The notes below the pieces were generated by a model. That model did no database searches. It saw only the letters and a list, made by a program, of their open reading frames with translations, and had not been told where the DNA came from. The position numbers were made by a program, and so were the translations under genes. From assembly GCA_963746905.1 (NCBI GenBank), contig CAVVCY010000003.1, positions 1,080,024 through 1,144,023 of the forward strand: a stretch of DNA of 64,000 nt. Direction: 5' to 3'. Below, in pieces: positions 53,209-62,037 of the stretch; the first letter of the stretch is position 1; each line of letters begins with the position of its first letter. The DNA is from JALYNX01 sp963746905 (lineage in GTDB: Bacteria; Actinomycetota; Acidimicrobiia; Spongiisociales; ZC4RG35).

Positions 53209-54350
53209 CAGGGCACCAACGCGTCCTCGACCATGAAGTCGAGCAGTTCGAGATCGGCCGCACTGGCCTGGCCACTCTCCTGCCGTTCCCGAGCCCTGCC
53301 CAGCTCGCCGCAGTCGGCCAGGGCCTCCGCTGCCGCGTCGCGGGCATAGGCATCCGCCGCATGCAGTGCCTCACGGAGGATCTCAAGACCTCCCATCATC
53401 CCGGCCAGGGAGGCCGCGGAGTTTCTGCGGACCCACCAGTTCTCGTCCTCGAGACCGATGCGAAGCACCGGGCTGGCCACCGGATCACCGATCTGACCCA
53501 ATGAGTGTGCTGCTTTGGCTCTGAGCCTCCAGTCTTCGGCGGCGAGGTATCCCACGAGAGGGGTGACGGCCAAAGGGCCGCCGATGTAGCCGAGAGCATC
53601 GATCGCGGTGATCTTGAGCTCAGGATCCTCGAATTCGTGGAGAAGATCGGTGAGAGCGGGTCCGATCTCCCGGTCTCCGATGGTTCCCAGGACCCGAATC
53701 GCCTCCGCGACCGCTTCATCTTCATCGTGGTCATGGTTGACCCTGATGTAGGCGAGCAACGACCAGACCGCCCCTGATCCAAAGCCGACCAGGGTGTCGG
53801 CGAATCGACTTCGAACCCATGGTGATTCCTTGCCGAATCGCTCAATGATCTCGTCGATGGCGGGCGTATGTTGCATTCGACCCAATCCCCGGGCACATTG
53901 AATGCGGATTTCAGGCTCGCGATCGCTCAGGAACTCGATGAGGACCGGCGCCGACGACTCGTCTCCCATTTCAGCGAGGGACACCGCGGCCCGAAGCCTG
54001 CGGCCTAGCGGGAAGCGGCTCCGAAGACGCGCCGCCTGCCGCTTCACCAGCCCGTATCTGTCGATGATCCCGGCCAGGGTGTCGATCTCCGGGCCGGCCA
54101 TCGTGTTGCGAAGGTCGATGACCGCGTCTAGAAATGCAGCGTCGTTGACTGCCTTCGGGTCGATGTAGTCGGTGTGGAGGGGAAACGACATGCGGCGGCT
54201 CAACACACCCAGATAGGCACTCCGCCTCTGGTCGTGTCGTTCCATGCGAAGTCGATGCACCGCCTTCAACGTGATCAGCCCCAACAGCAGCATTGCGTCC
54301 ACGACGAAGACGATCCCGACCGCGAGCAGGGCGATCTGGCTTCCGTTCAT
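53208..54350 (-). CDS. Membrane-anchored HEAT-repeat protein
   Basis: A 380-residue protein with one N-terminal membrane segment (about residues 6-29) and then several 30-33-residue HEAT/PBS-lyase-like helical repeats, recognisable as VLIEFLSDREPEIRIQCARGL, ALGYIGGPLAVTPLVGYLA and AAHSLGQIGDPVASPVLR. HEAT arrays are scaffolds for protein contact. It lies between a receiver protein and a glycosyltransferase in one operon, suggesting it links the signal to the synthase at the membrane. That role is inference. Confidence 0.85.
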   Translation of the reverse strand: MNGSQIALLAVGIVFVVDAMLLLGLITLKAVHRLRMERHDQRRSAYLGVLSRRMSFPLHTDYIDPKAVNDAAFLDAVIDLRNTMAGPEIDTLAGIIDRYGLVKRQAARLRSRFPLGRRLRAAVSLAEMGDESSAPVLIEFLSDREPEIRIQCARGLGRMQHTPAIDEIIERFGKESPWVRSRFADTLVGFGSGAVWSLLAYIRVNHDHDEDEAVAEAIRVLGTIGDREIGPALTDLLHEFEDPELKITAIDALGYIGGPLAVTPLVGYLAAEDWRLRAKAAHSLGQIGDPVASPVLRIGLEDENWWVRRNSAASLAGMMGGLEILREALHAADAYARDAAAEALADCGELGRARERQESGQASAADLELLDFMVEDALVP

Positions 54351-54402
54351 GAGATCTCACAGGTTCCATCGGTCGATCCGAGGTGCCAGTTGACCAGGAT
54401 GG

Positions 54403-54771
54403 TCAGTCGCGGAGCCTCTGACGGATGCGAGCCATGAGCTCGGGCAGTCGAAACGGCTTGCGGACAAAGTCGACGGCGCCCAGATCGAGGCTGTCGACAA
54501 TGGTCCGCTCATCATCCACTCCGGAGAGCATGATCACCGGGATCTCGTAGCCGTCTGCTTGCCAGCGGGCGATCACCTCGATGCCGAGCAGGCCCGGCAT
54601 GAGATGATCGAGCAGGGCGAGGTCATAAGAACCGGTCTTTCCCATTTCGTATGCGTCGTTGCCGTTCTTGGCAATGGCGACTTCGTAACCGGCCATTTCG
54701 AGGGCGGTGACGAGAAGCGTGGTGACCGCCTCCGAGTCATCGGCGACCAGGACCTTCTTGCCTCCGCTCAT
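54403..54771 (-). CDS. Single-domain response regulator
   Basis: A 122-residue receiver domain and nothing more. VLVADDSEAV contains the acidic pair (D11, D12), LALLDHLMPG the phospho-acceptor D55, IMLSG the conserved Ser, and FVRKPFRL the K105 switch lysine. The frame continues upstream to 54831, but ATG 54771 gives the normal receiver start. No kinase or output domain is in the window, so it is likely to signal through protein contact, possibly the HEAT-repeat partner encoded 52 bases downstream. Confidence 0.9.
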   Translation of the reverse strand: MSGGKKVLVADDSEAVTTLLVTALEMAGYEVAIAKNGNDAYEMGKTGSYDLALLDHLMPGLLGIEVIARWQADGYEIPVIMLSGVDDERTIVDSLDLGAVDFVRKPFRLPELMARIRQRLRD

Positions 54772-54884
54772 CAATGTCTCGATGTCATAGGTGAAGCGCC
54801 TCCGGGCGAAGCGCAACGCGACGGTACCCACGCCGGGCCTGATTCGCCTTCAATCCCCACAACCAGATTTCAGATGTAAGACTC

Positions 54885-55619
54885 TTGGCCGAGATGGGAC
54901 TCCTCCCCGAACATGAGTTACGCAGACTCCAGGCTGTAACCAGCCTCGATCGAGATCTCGACAGCCTCATAGCCAGGCGGTTGGCAGGAGAGCCGTTGCA
55001 ATACATCGAGGGCACGGCGCCGTTCGCCTCCCTCGATCTGGTCGTTGACGAACGGGTGCTGATCCCCAGACCGGAAACCGAGGGCCTTTTCGAGATCGCG
55101 ACCCGCATGGTGCGCGCCCCAGAAGTGATAGTCGACCTGTGCACCGGCTCGGGCGCGTTGGCTCTCGCGTTGAAGAAGGCTTTCCCGGCAGCCGCAGTGT
55201 TTGCGACGGATGTCTCACCAGATGCCATCGAAGTCGCAACGGTCAATCGGTTCCGAACCGGTCTCCAGGTCTACATCGCGGAGGGAGACCTCTTCGACCC
55301 CCTTCCGGCAGCCATCGTCGGCACCGTCGACCTGATCGTCTCCAATCCTCCGTACGTGGCCGAAGTCGACTTCAACGGGCTTCCCCGTGACGTGCAGAAG
55401 GAACCGAGGATCGCCCTCGTCTCCGGGCCCTCGGGCCTGGAGGTCATACAGAGGATCGGCGCGGTCGCCGCCCAATGGCTGCGACCGGGCGGCGTGTTCA
55501 TTTGCGAGATCGGTGAGACCCAGGGGGTTTCCGCAGCCAGCTCGTTGCTCGACCTGCCCGGTGTGGTTCGCCAGGACTTGGCGGGCCGCGACCGGTATCT
55601 CGTCGCAGTCAAGCCGTGA
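54885..55619 (+). CDS. prmC: Release factor glutamine methyltransferase PrmC (HemK)
   Basis: A SAM-dependent enzyme that methylates the GGQ glutamine of release factors. It has RRLAGEPLQYIEG, LIPRPETEGL, the SAM site VDLCTGSGALALAL and the catalytic NPPY (LIVSNPPYVAEV). Its 244 residues make the N-terminal helical domain about 40 residues shorter than usual. The frame stays open only to 54843 with no better start codon. TTG 54885 is preferred, with ATG 54894 a second choice. It overlaps the sua5-like gene by four bases. Confidence 0.93.
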   Translation: MAEMGLLPEHELRRLQAVTSLDRDLDSLIARRLAGEPLQYIEGTAPFASLDLVVDERVLIPRPETEGLFEIATRMVRAPEVIVDLCTGSGALALALKKAFPAAAVFATDVSPDAIEVATVNRFRTGLQVYIAEGDLFDPLPAAIVGTVDLIVSNPPYVAEVDFNGLPRDVQKEPRIALVSGPSGLEVIQRIGAVAAQWLRPGGVFICEIGETQGVSAASSLLDLPGVVRQDLAGRDRYLVAVKP

Positions 55620-56176
55620 CCGTCGCTGCCGCGGTCGAGGCGGTTCGAGCCGGCGCAGTCGTTGGCCTGCCGACCGACACCGTCTACGGGATCGGCGTGG
55701 ATCCGTTGAATGGCTCCGCCGTTACTCGTCTGTTCGATCTCAAAGGACGCCCGGAGCACAAACCGATCGGCCTCCTCGTGGCATCTGTTGAGCAAGCGCG
55801 AATGGTCGGCGAAATCGAAGGAGTGGCGGCCGAGTTGGCGGCGGCTCACTGGCCTGGAGCGTTGACGCTGGTGGTGACCCCACGTGTGATCCTGGCGAAC
55901 TGGGTCGGAGATGCGCAGCGAAGCACGGTTGGGATCCGGGTCCCCGATCATCCAGTCGCCCTGGAGCTGCTCGCGGTGTCCGGCCCACTCGCTGTGACCT
56001 CGGCCAATCACAGCGGCGGCGCCGAGGCCAGGGACGATGTCGAAGCCCGTGCCACTTTCGGGGAAGGCGTCGCCGTCTACCTTCCCGGCGTTGCCCCAGG
56101 GGGCGAGGCCTCAACAGTTGTGGACGCCACAGGCGCCCGTTTGGCTGTTCTCCGCGAGGGCCCGATCCGGTTCTGA
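55616..56176 (+). CDS. L-threonylcarbamoyladenylate synthase (TsaC/Sua5 type)
   Basis: A 186-residue YrdC-fold enzyme that makes threonylcarbamoyl-AMP for the t6A modification of tRNA. It shows VVGLPTDTVYGIGVDP, LFDLKGRPEHKPIGLL, WPGALTLVV, VGIRVPDHP and PLAVTSANHSGG, each a TsaC/Sua5 motif. There is no C-terminal Sua5 domain, so it is the short type. It starts with GTG overlapping prmC, and the two are often adjacent in bacteria. Confidence 0.95.
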   Translation: MTVAAAVEAVRAGAVVGLPTDTVYGIGVDPLNGSAVTRLFDLKGRPEHKPIGLLVASVEQARMVGEIEGVAAELAAAHWPGALTLVVTPRVILANWVGDAQRSTVGIRVPDHPVALELLAVSGPLAVTSANHSGGAEARDDVEARATFGEGVAVYLPGVAPGGEASTVVDATGARLAVLREGPIRF

Positions 56177-56207
56177 TGGCGGTCTTTCAAGCCGGTAGCC
56201 TCCGGTA

Positions 56208-57479
56208 ATGATCTCAATGGACCCCCTGGAGTCGGTCGATCCCGAAATCGCCGGGCTCATACGCAAGGATGTTGAACGTCAGAACTCACACATCCACCTG
56301 ATCGCTTCCGAGAATTTCGCCTCTCCCGCCGTGATGGCGGCTTCGGGCTCGGTATTCACCAACAAATACGCCGAGGGTTATCCGGGCCGTCGCTACTACG
56401 AGGGCTGTCAGGTCGTCGATGAGATGGAACAACTGGCAATCGATCGTGCCAAGGAGCTCTTCGGGTCGGAGCACGCCAATGTGCAATCCCACTCCGGTGC
56501 CCAAGCGAACATGGGTGTCTATTTCTCGCTGCTCTCGCCCGGAGACACCGTGCTCGGAATGCGCCTCGACCAGGGTGGGCATCTCACACATGGCTCCCCG
56601 GTGAACTTCTCCGGTCTCTATTACAACTTCGTCGCCTACGGGGTGAACCCGGAGACCGAGTTGATCGACATGGACGAGGTGCACGCACTCGCCTTGGAGC
56701 ACCGCCCCAAAATCGTGCTCGCCGGCTTCTCCGCCTACTCCCGGACCCTCGACTATGAGCGGTTTCGTGAGATTGCCGACGAGGTGGGAGCCATCTTCAT
56801 GGTCGATGCCGCCCATTTCATCGGCCTGGTTGCCGGCAGATCTCATCCTTCGCCGGTGCCCCACGCCGACATAGTCACCGGGACCACTCACAAGGCCCTG
56901 AGGGGCCCCCGGGGTGGGCTGATCTTGAGTAAGGAGGCGTTCGCCGTCGCTATCGACAAGGCAGTCTTTCCCAATGTCCAGGGGGGCCCGATCGAATCCC
57001 AGGTCGCAGCCAAGGCAGTCTGCTTCCACGAGGCGCTTCGCCCCGAGTTCGGGGCATATACCGACCAGATAGTGGCCAATGCATCGGCGATGACGACCGC
57101 TATCCAGGAGGATGGAGTGCGGGTGGTGTCCGGAGGGACCGACAACCACCTGTTTCTGATCGACCTCCGATCGGTCGACGAGGAGCTGACCGGAAAGGAT
57201 GCCGCCAGGATGCTGGATGGAGTGGGGATCACCCTGAACTTCAACACCATCCCCTTCGACCCGCGGCCTCCGTATCGGGCATCGGGTTTGCGGATCGGGA
57301 CCCCCGCCATGACCACCCAGGGGATGAAGGAGGGGGAGGCGGCCGAGGTGGCACATCTGATTGCTCGGGCGTTACAGAACCGGGAAGACCCGGACGTGTT
57401 GGCGGGTGTGGCCGGTCGGGTGTCGGAGATGGCGGCCAGCTTCTCGCCGTACCCGCACGAGTTCGCGGGGCATGTCTGA
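56208..57479 (+). CDS. glyA: Serine hydroxymethyltransferase GlyA
   Basis: A 423-residue PLP enzyme interconverting serine and glycine and loading one-carbon units on tetrahydrofolate. It has HLIASENFASPAVM, KYAEGYPGRRYYEGC, QSHSGAQANMGVYF, DAAHFIGLVAG, the PLP lysine in VTGTTHKALRGPRGG, and RIGTPAMTTQGM near the end. ATG 56208 or ATG 56217 could be used. Length is normal. An untranslated stretch of about 200 bases follows before atpZ; it has no gene and only weak direct repeats (GACAACTA at 57628 and 57662) that could belong to the atp promoter. Confidence 0.97.
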   Translation: MISMDPLESVDPEIAGLIRKDVERQNSHIHLIASENFASPAVMAASGSVFTNKYAEGYPGRRYYEGCQVVDEMEQLAIDRAKELFGSEHANVQSHSGAQANMGVYFSLLSPGDTVLGMRLDQGGHLTHGSPVNFSGLYYNFVAYGVNPETELIDMDEVHALALEHRPKIVLAGFSAYSRTLDYERFREIADEVGAIFMVDAAHFIGLVAGRSHPSPVPHADIVTGTTHKALRGPRGGLILSKEAFAVAIDKAVFPNVQGGPIESQVAAKAVCFHEALRPEFGAYTDQIVANASAMTTAIQEDGVRVVSGGTDNHLFLIDLRSVDEELTGKDAARMLDGVGITLNFNTIPFDPRPPYRASGLRIGTPAMTTQGMKEGEAAEVAHLIARALQNREDPDVLAGVAGRVSEMAASFSPYPHEFAGHV

Positions 57480-57683
57480 GGTTTCTCCCCCCAGCGAACG
57501 AGACCTTGCCGTGGAGCGGCAGCCCGGGCCGACCGGCGTCTGTTCGCCCGAGGCGGCGACAGCTCGATCATGATTCCGTGTGCGGGCGAGGGTTGGCCGA
57601 GGGCGAAGTCGGCCCGCAGGAAGAGCGGACAACTAGGTTCGGGTTGGCCAGAAATCCGGCCGACAACTAAACTTTGTGAAACG

Positions 57684-57932
57684 ATGCACAAGCCCTCTGT
57701 GAAACGTGAATCGACGACGCAGCAAGTGGCCGCTGCAATGAGCGAAGGTTGGTCCCCAGCCGGCTCCTTCGTCGGCTCCATCCTCTCCGGGATGTTGATC
57801 GGGCTTCTCGCCGATAACTGGCTCGGAACCGAGCCGTGGCTCGTGGTGATAGGCAGCCTGGTCGGCATCTATTCCGGCTTCCTCAACATGTGGCACTACT
57901 CGAAGAAGATCGAAGAGGAATCACAACGGTGA
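57684..57932 (+). CDS. AtpZ-like small ATP synthase membrane protein
   Basis: An 82-residue protein with two membrane helices (GSILSGMLIGLLADNWLG and LVVIGSLVGIYSGFLNMW). It matches AtpZ/AtpI-type small proteins at the head of ATP synthase operons, thought to help magnesium uptake or c-ring assembly. The chosen ATG starts at MHKPSV; the open frame further upstream has no ribosome-binding support. It overlaps the next gene by four bases. Confidence 0.75.
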   Translation: MHKPSVKRESTTQQVAAAMSEGWSPAGSFVGSILSGMLIGLLADNWLGTEPWLVVIGSLVGIYSGFLNMWHYSKKIEEESQR

Positions 57933-58342
57933 GCTTGGAGTACGGACCTCCAGTCGAGTCGAACCTCGCCCGTGACACTGTTGCCCGGGGCATCTATGTC
58001 GGGCCTGCCCTGGTCCTCATCTTTGGCCTGCTCCGAGGGTGGGACGGGGCCTGGAGTGCGGCGTTGGGCGTGGCGCTCGTGATAGCCAACTTCCTCCTCG
58101 CCGGGGCCATTCTCTCGATTTCGGCAAGGATCAGCCTCCAGGCTTATCATGCCGCCGCTCTGATCGGCTTCTTCCTGCGTCTCGCCTTGTTCGTCGGCGC
58201 GGTCTACCTCGTCGCCAGCCTGGTCGAGGTCGACCGGATCGCCTTCGGAATCTCGGCGGTGGTGGCGTACTTCGCCCTGCTGACGTGGGAGGCAGTCGCG
58301 ATCAGCAAGAACAGAGAAAGGGTATTGAGTTGGCGCCGCTGA
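57929..58342 (+). CDS. ATP synthase protein I (AtpI-like)
   Basis: A 137-residue protein with about four membrane helices (VGPALVLIFGLL, AALGVALVIANFLLA, ALIGFFLRLALFVGAVYLV, SAVVAYFALLTWEAVAI), consistent with AtpI, an assembly factor for the c-ring. The GTG at 57929 overlaps the AtpZ stop. The end of the gene overlaps the atpB start by 13 bases. Confidence 0.75.
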   Translation: MSLEYGPPVESNLARDTVARGIYVGPALVLIFGLLRGWDGAWSAALGVALVIANFLLAGAILSISARISLQAYHAAALIGFFLRLALFVGAVYLVASLVEVDRIAFGISAVVAYFALLTWEAVAISKNRERVLSWRR

Positions 58343-59142
58343 TCCTCGCCGCTGAGTGCGATGTCGCCAATGAGGTGATTTGCGCTCCGGCCAACGTGAC
58401 AGAGCTCTTCGAGTTCCCCACCATCTTCACCATCGGTGGGTACGAGGTCACCCGCACCGAGGTCTTGATGTTCGTGGCCGCTTTCATCGTGCTTGGCCTC
58501 TTCTACTTCGGGCTCCGGCAACAGCGGCTGGTCCCTTCCAAATTCGGCGTCGCCATGGAGGGCATGGTCGGATTCGTGCGAGACGGCATCGGTCGGGACG
58601 TGATCGGCCCCGAGTCGACCAAGTACGTGCCCTACTTGTTGGCGATGTTCTCCTTCCTCCTCGTCGGCAACCTGTTTTCGGTCACCCCGCTGATCAACTT
58701 CCCGATCACTTCGCGGATGGCAATACCGGCCTTCCTCTCCTTGGTCACCTACTGGATCTTCGTGATCGTCGGTTTCTCCAAGAACCACTTCAGATACCTG
58801 ATCGACACCGCATGGCCAAAGGCGGTTCCCATTGGTCTCAGGTGGCTGGTGGGTTTGATCGAACTGGTCTCGATTTTCATCCTTCGGCCGATCACGCTGG
58901 CGGTGCGGCTCTTCGCCAACATGGTGGCCGGCCACCTGATGCTGACCCTGCTCCTCGGGTCTGGTGTCATCTTCGTCGCCGCCATCCCCGAGATCGGGGC
59001 CAAAGGCGCGATCGGGATCTTCTGGTTCGCCCTCGGGCTCTTCATGTACCTATTGGAGATCTTGATCGCGGTGCTCCAGGCCTACATCTTCACCCTCTTG
59101 ACCGCCATCTACATCGAATCGTCCATCCACTTCGAGCATTAA
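58330..59142 (+). CDS. atpB: F0 ATP synthase subunit a
   Basis: About 270 residues with five or six membrane helices. The ITLAVRLFANMVAGHLML segment holds the arginine needed for proton transfer at the c-ring; YVPYLLAMFSFLLVGNLF and YLLEILIAVLQAYIFTLLTAIYI are also conserved. TTG 58330 follows AAAGGG by seven bases, and no ATG is better placed. It is the first structural gene of the operon. Confidence 0.93.
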   Translation: MAPLILAAECDVANEVICAPANVTELFEFPTIFTIGGYEVTRTEVLMFVAAFIVLGLFYFGLRQQRLVPSKFGVAMEGMVGFVRDGIGRDVIGPESTKYVPYLLAMFSFLLVGNLFSVTPLINFPITSRMAIPAFLSLVTYWIFVIVGFSKNHFRYLIDTAWPKAVPIGLRWLVGLIELVSIFILRPITLAVRLFANMVAGHLMLTLLLGSGVIFVAAIPEIGAKGAIGIFWFALGLFMYLLEILIAVLQAYIFTLLTAIYIESSIHFEH

Positions 59143-59155
59143 GGAGAAAGAGAGA

Positions 59156-59389
59156 ATGGAAGGCAATATCGCGGATCTGGCCCCCGCACTCGCCCTGATC
59201 GGGTACGGCCTGGGCGCTATCGGCCCAGGGATCGGCATCGGCATCGTGGCCGGCAACGCCATCACAGCCATGGCCCGTCAGCCTGAGATGCAGGGCACAA
59301 TCCGGACCACCATGTTCCTGGGTATCGCCCTCACTGAGGCGCTGGCCCTGATCGGGTTCGTCCTCTTCTTCATCGCCTCGGCTGGATAG
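59156..59389 (+). CDS. atpE: F0 ATP synthase subunit c
   Basis: A 77-residue hairpin of two membrane helices: GLGAIGPGIGIGIVAGN, polar loop ARQPE (residues 40-44), and the second helix with the ion-binding E61 in ALTEALALIGF. The sodium-binding pattern (Gln in helix 1 with Ser/Thr after the Glu) is absent, so protons are the likely coupling ion. Good AAGGAG nine bases before the ATG. Confidence 0.96.
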   Translation: MEGNIADLAPALALIGYGLGAIGPGIGIGIVAGNAITAMARQPEMQGTIRTTMFLGIALTEALALIGFVLFFIASAG

Positions 59390-59397
59390 GAACCGTC

Positions 59398-59946
59398 ATG
59401 TATTTCTTGAGTGCCCTGACCGTGCTGGCCCAGGAAGAGGAGACATCGGATGGTCTCAGTCTGGTGCTGCCCCACCCAGAGGAGCTGATCGCCGGCATCC
59501 TGGCCTTCCTCATCGTCTTCTTCTTCGTCTGGAAGTGGGCGCTGCCGACGATCAACAAGACGTTGGAAGCGCGTCAACAGGCGATCACTGCCCAGATCGA
59601 CGAGGCGGAAACTGCAAAGCGCGAGGCCGAAGCCCTGCTCACGGATTACAAGGCACAACTCGCCGACTCCAAGGCCGAAGGCAACCGGATTGTCGAGGAG
59701 GCACGGGTCGCCGGTGACCAGATGAAGTCGGAGATCATCTCCAAGGCCAATGATGAGGCGGAACAGCTGATTGCCAAAGCTCGGACCGAGGCGGACACTG
59801 AGAAGAGCCGGGCCCTGGCCGATGCCAGGCGCGAGGTAGGGGAGCTGTCGGTTGAGCTCGCCGGGAAGATCGTTGGCGAATCGCTCGATCCCAAGGCCCA
59901 CCAGGACCTCGTGGACCGCTATCTCGCCGACCTGGAGAAGATGTAA
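59398..59946 (+). CDS. atpF: F0 ATP synthase subunit b
   Basis: A 182-residue subunit with one membrane helix (about residues 29-46, LIAGILAFLIVFFFVWKW) and a long coiled-coil stalk rich in Glu, Ala and Lys (DEAETAKREAEALLTDYKAQ). It ties the F0 motor to F1 through the delta subunit. Length and layout are normal. Confidence 0.95.
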   Translation: MYFLSALTVLAQEEETSDGLSLVLPHPEELIAGILAFLIVFFFVWKWALPTINKTLEARQQAITAQIDEAETAKREAEALLTDYKAQLADSKAEGNRIVEEARVAGDQMKSEIISKANDEAEQLIAKARTEADTEKSRALADARREVGELSVELAGKIVGESLDPKAHQDLVDRYLADLEKM

Positions 59947-59947
59947 G

Positions 59948-60481
59948 TTGGACGACCGGATCGTCGCGTACGCAAACGGGATCCTCGAGCTCGCCAGGGC
60001 CGAGGGGGAGGCGGACCGCGTCGAGAATGAGCTCTTCGAGATCGCGCAGGCGCTCGACAAGTCTCCCGAGCTCCGGTCATCGCTGACCGACCCGCAACTA
60101 CCGATCGAGCGCAAGCAGGCGGTGATCGCCGACCTCCTCGGAGGGCGCGCATCTGCGACCACGGTCGGCATCGTTCAATTCATCGTCGGCCAGGGCCGTG
60201 TCTCAGAACTGCCCGAGGTGGCCAGGGCTCTTGTCGAGAAGGCCGCCGAGGCCCGCTCCAAGGCGCTCGCCGAGGTCCGCTCCGCTGTTCCGCTCGACGA
60301 CAACACCATCGAGCGGCTCACCAAAGCTTTGAGCAAGGCGACCGGGAAGACCGTCGAGGTCAAGGTGATCGTCGACGAGTCCGTGATCGGCGGGATCGTC
60401 GCCCGGGTTGGTGACACCGTCATCGACGGCTCGATAGCCCGCCGCGTCGACTCGTTGCGCCAGGCCCTGAATACTCGCTAG
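59948..60481 (+). CDS. atpH: F1 ATP synthase subunit delta
   Basis: A 177-residue subunit: an N-terminal helical domain (YANGILELARAEGEADRVEN, ELFEIAQALDKSPELRSSL) and a C-terminal VEVKVIVDESVIGGIVARVG, then DGSIARRVDSLRQAL, the OSCP/delta hallmark. TTG 59948 follows the atpF stop by one base. It joins the b stalk to the top of F1. Confidence 0.95.
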   Translation: MDDRIVAYANGILELARAEGEADRVENELFEIAQALDKSPELRSSLTDPQLPIERKQAVIADLLGGRASATTVGIVQFIVGQGRVSELPEVARALVEKAAEARSKALAEVRSAVPLDDNTIERLTKALSKATGKTVEVKVIVDESVIGGIVARVGDTVIDGSIARRVDSLRQALNTR

Positions 60482-60488
60482 GAGACCA

Positions 60489-62030
60489 ATGACAGACCTG
60501 ACCATCACTGCAGACCAGATAACGAAGACCCTTCGCAGCCAGCTGGAGAGCTGGTCGCCGGAGGTCGGCAAGGAGACGGTCGGTTACGTCACGTCCATTG
60601 CCGACGGTGTTGCCCGCATCGAGGGTCTCCCCAGTGTCATGGCGTCCGAGCTCCTGGAATTTCCCGGCGGTTTGAGCGGAGTCACCCTCAACATCGACGA
60701 GGACGACCTCGGCGTGGTGCTTCTCGGGGAGTCGAGTCATATTCAGCAGGGTGACCCTGTCAAGCAAACGGGAACCCTGCTCTCGGTACCGGTGGGGGAC
60801 GCCCTCCTCGGCCGGGTGATCGATCCGCTCGGCAACCCGCTCGACGGCAAGGGCCCGATCAACACTACGGAGCGCAGGCTCCTCGAGACCCAGGCCCCGA
60901 GCGTTGTCCAGCGCCAGCCGGTCAACCAGCCTTTGCAGACCGGCATCAAGGCGATAGACGCGATGACTCCGATCGGGCGCGGTCAACGACAGCTGATCAT
61001 CGGTGACCGGCAGATCGGGAAGACGGCGATCCTCGTCGACACGATCATCAACCAGAAGGTCAATCAGGGGACGCCGGACGCGGTCAAATGCATCTACGTC
61101 GCTATCGGCCAGAAGGCTTCGACCGTTGCCGAAGTAGTTGCGGTTCTCGAAGAAGCCGGTGCCATGGAGTACACCGTGGTGGTCTACGCCGCCGCATCAT
61201 CTGCCCCGGCACTTCAGATGTACGCCCCATACTCGGGATCGGCCATCGGCCAACACTGGATGTACGACGGGCAGCACGCCCTGGTTGTATTCGACGATCT
61301 CTCCAAGCAGGCAGTGGCCTACCGCGAGATCTCGTTGCTGCTGAGGCGCCCCCCGGGCCGTGAGGCCTACCCCGGCGACGTGTTCTACCTCCACAGCCGT
61401 CTCCTCGAGCGTTGCGCCAAGCTCTCCGATGATCTCGGTGGAGGCTCTCTGACCGGCCTTCCTGTGATCGAGACCAAGGCCAACGACATCTCGGCCTACA
61501 TCCCGACCAACGTCATCTCCATCACCGATGGGCAGTGCTACCTGCAGTCTGATCTCTTCTATCAGGGGATCCGGCCCGCTCTAGACGCCGGGATCTCGGT
61601 GTCCCGGGTCGGTGGCGCCGCACAGATCAGCGCCATGAAGAAGATCGCCGGGCCCTTGCGTCTCAACCTCGCCCAGTTCCGCGAGCTGGCTGCCTTCGCC
61701 GAATTCGGCTCCGAGTTGGATGCCGTCTCCTTGGCCCAGCTCGAACGCGGGCGGCGGGTGGTCGAGGTGCTCAAGCAACCCCAGTTCTCACCGGTGCCGG
61801 TCGAAGAGCAGGTGCTCGCGATCTATGCGGTCACCGAAGGGCATATGGATGATGTCGCCATCGGCGACGTTGCCCGCTTCGAGCTCGGTCTGCGTGAGTT
61901 CTTCAGGTCCCGGCACACCAGCCTCCTCGGAACGATTGCCGACAGCGGCAAGCTGCCCGAGGCCGCCGACATGGACAGCGCCATCGCCGCCTACAAGGAG
62001 ACCTTCGAGGGCTCCCTGATCGAGGAGTGA
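60489..62030 (+). CDS. atpA: F1 ATP synthase subunit alpha
   Basis: The 513-residue non-catalytic nucleotide-binding subunit. It has the N-terminal beta-barrel, IIGDRQIGKTAILVD (Walker A), PVIETKANDISAYIPTNVIS and the typical SISRVGGAAQ-like (SVSRVGGAAQISAMKKIAG) region. Normal length and uninterrupted frame. Confidence 0.97.
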   Translation: MTDLTITADQITKTLRSQLESWSPEVGKETVGYVTSIADGVARIEGLPSVMASELLEFPGGLSGVTLNIDEDDLGVVLLGESSHIQQGDPVKQTGTLLSVPVGDALLGRVIDPLGNPLDGKGPINTTERRLLETQAPSVVQRQPVNQPLQTGIKAIDAMTPIGRGQRQLIIGDRQIGKTAILVDTIINQKVNQGTPDAVKCIYVAIGQKASTVAEVVAVLEEAGAMEYTVVVYAAASSAPALQMYAPYSGSAIGQHWMYDGQHALVVFDDLSKQAVAYREISLLLRRPPGREAYPGDVFYLHSRLLERCAKLSDDLGGGSLTGLPVIETKANDISAYIPTNVISITDGQCYLQSDLFYQGIRPALDAGISVSRVGGAAQISAMKKIAGPLRLNLAQFRELAAFAEFGSELDAVSLAQLERGRRVVEVLKQPQFSPVPVEEQVLAIYAVTEGHMDDVAIGDVARFELGLREFFRSRHTSLLGTIADSGKLPEAADMDSAIAAYKETFEGSLIEE

Positions 62031-62037
62031 CGGGTTA

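Noticed and set aside
57600..57683. Promoter call for the ATP synthase operon from two GACAACTA repeats and the short GGCC stem
   Set aside because: The repeats are short and no clear -35/-10 pair with good spacing could be named, so it is only mentioned under glyA.
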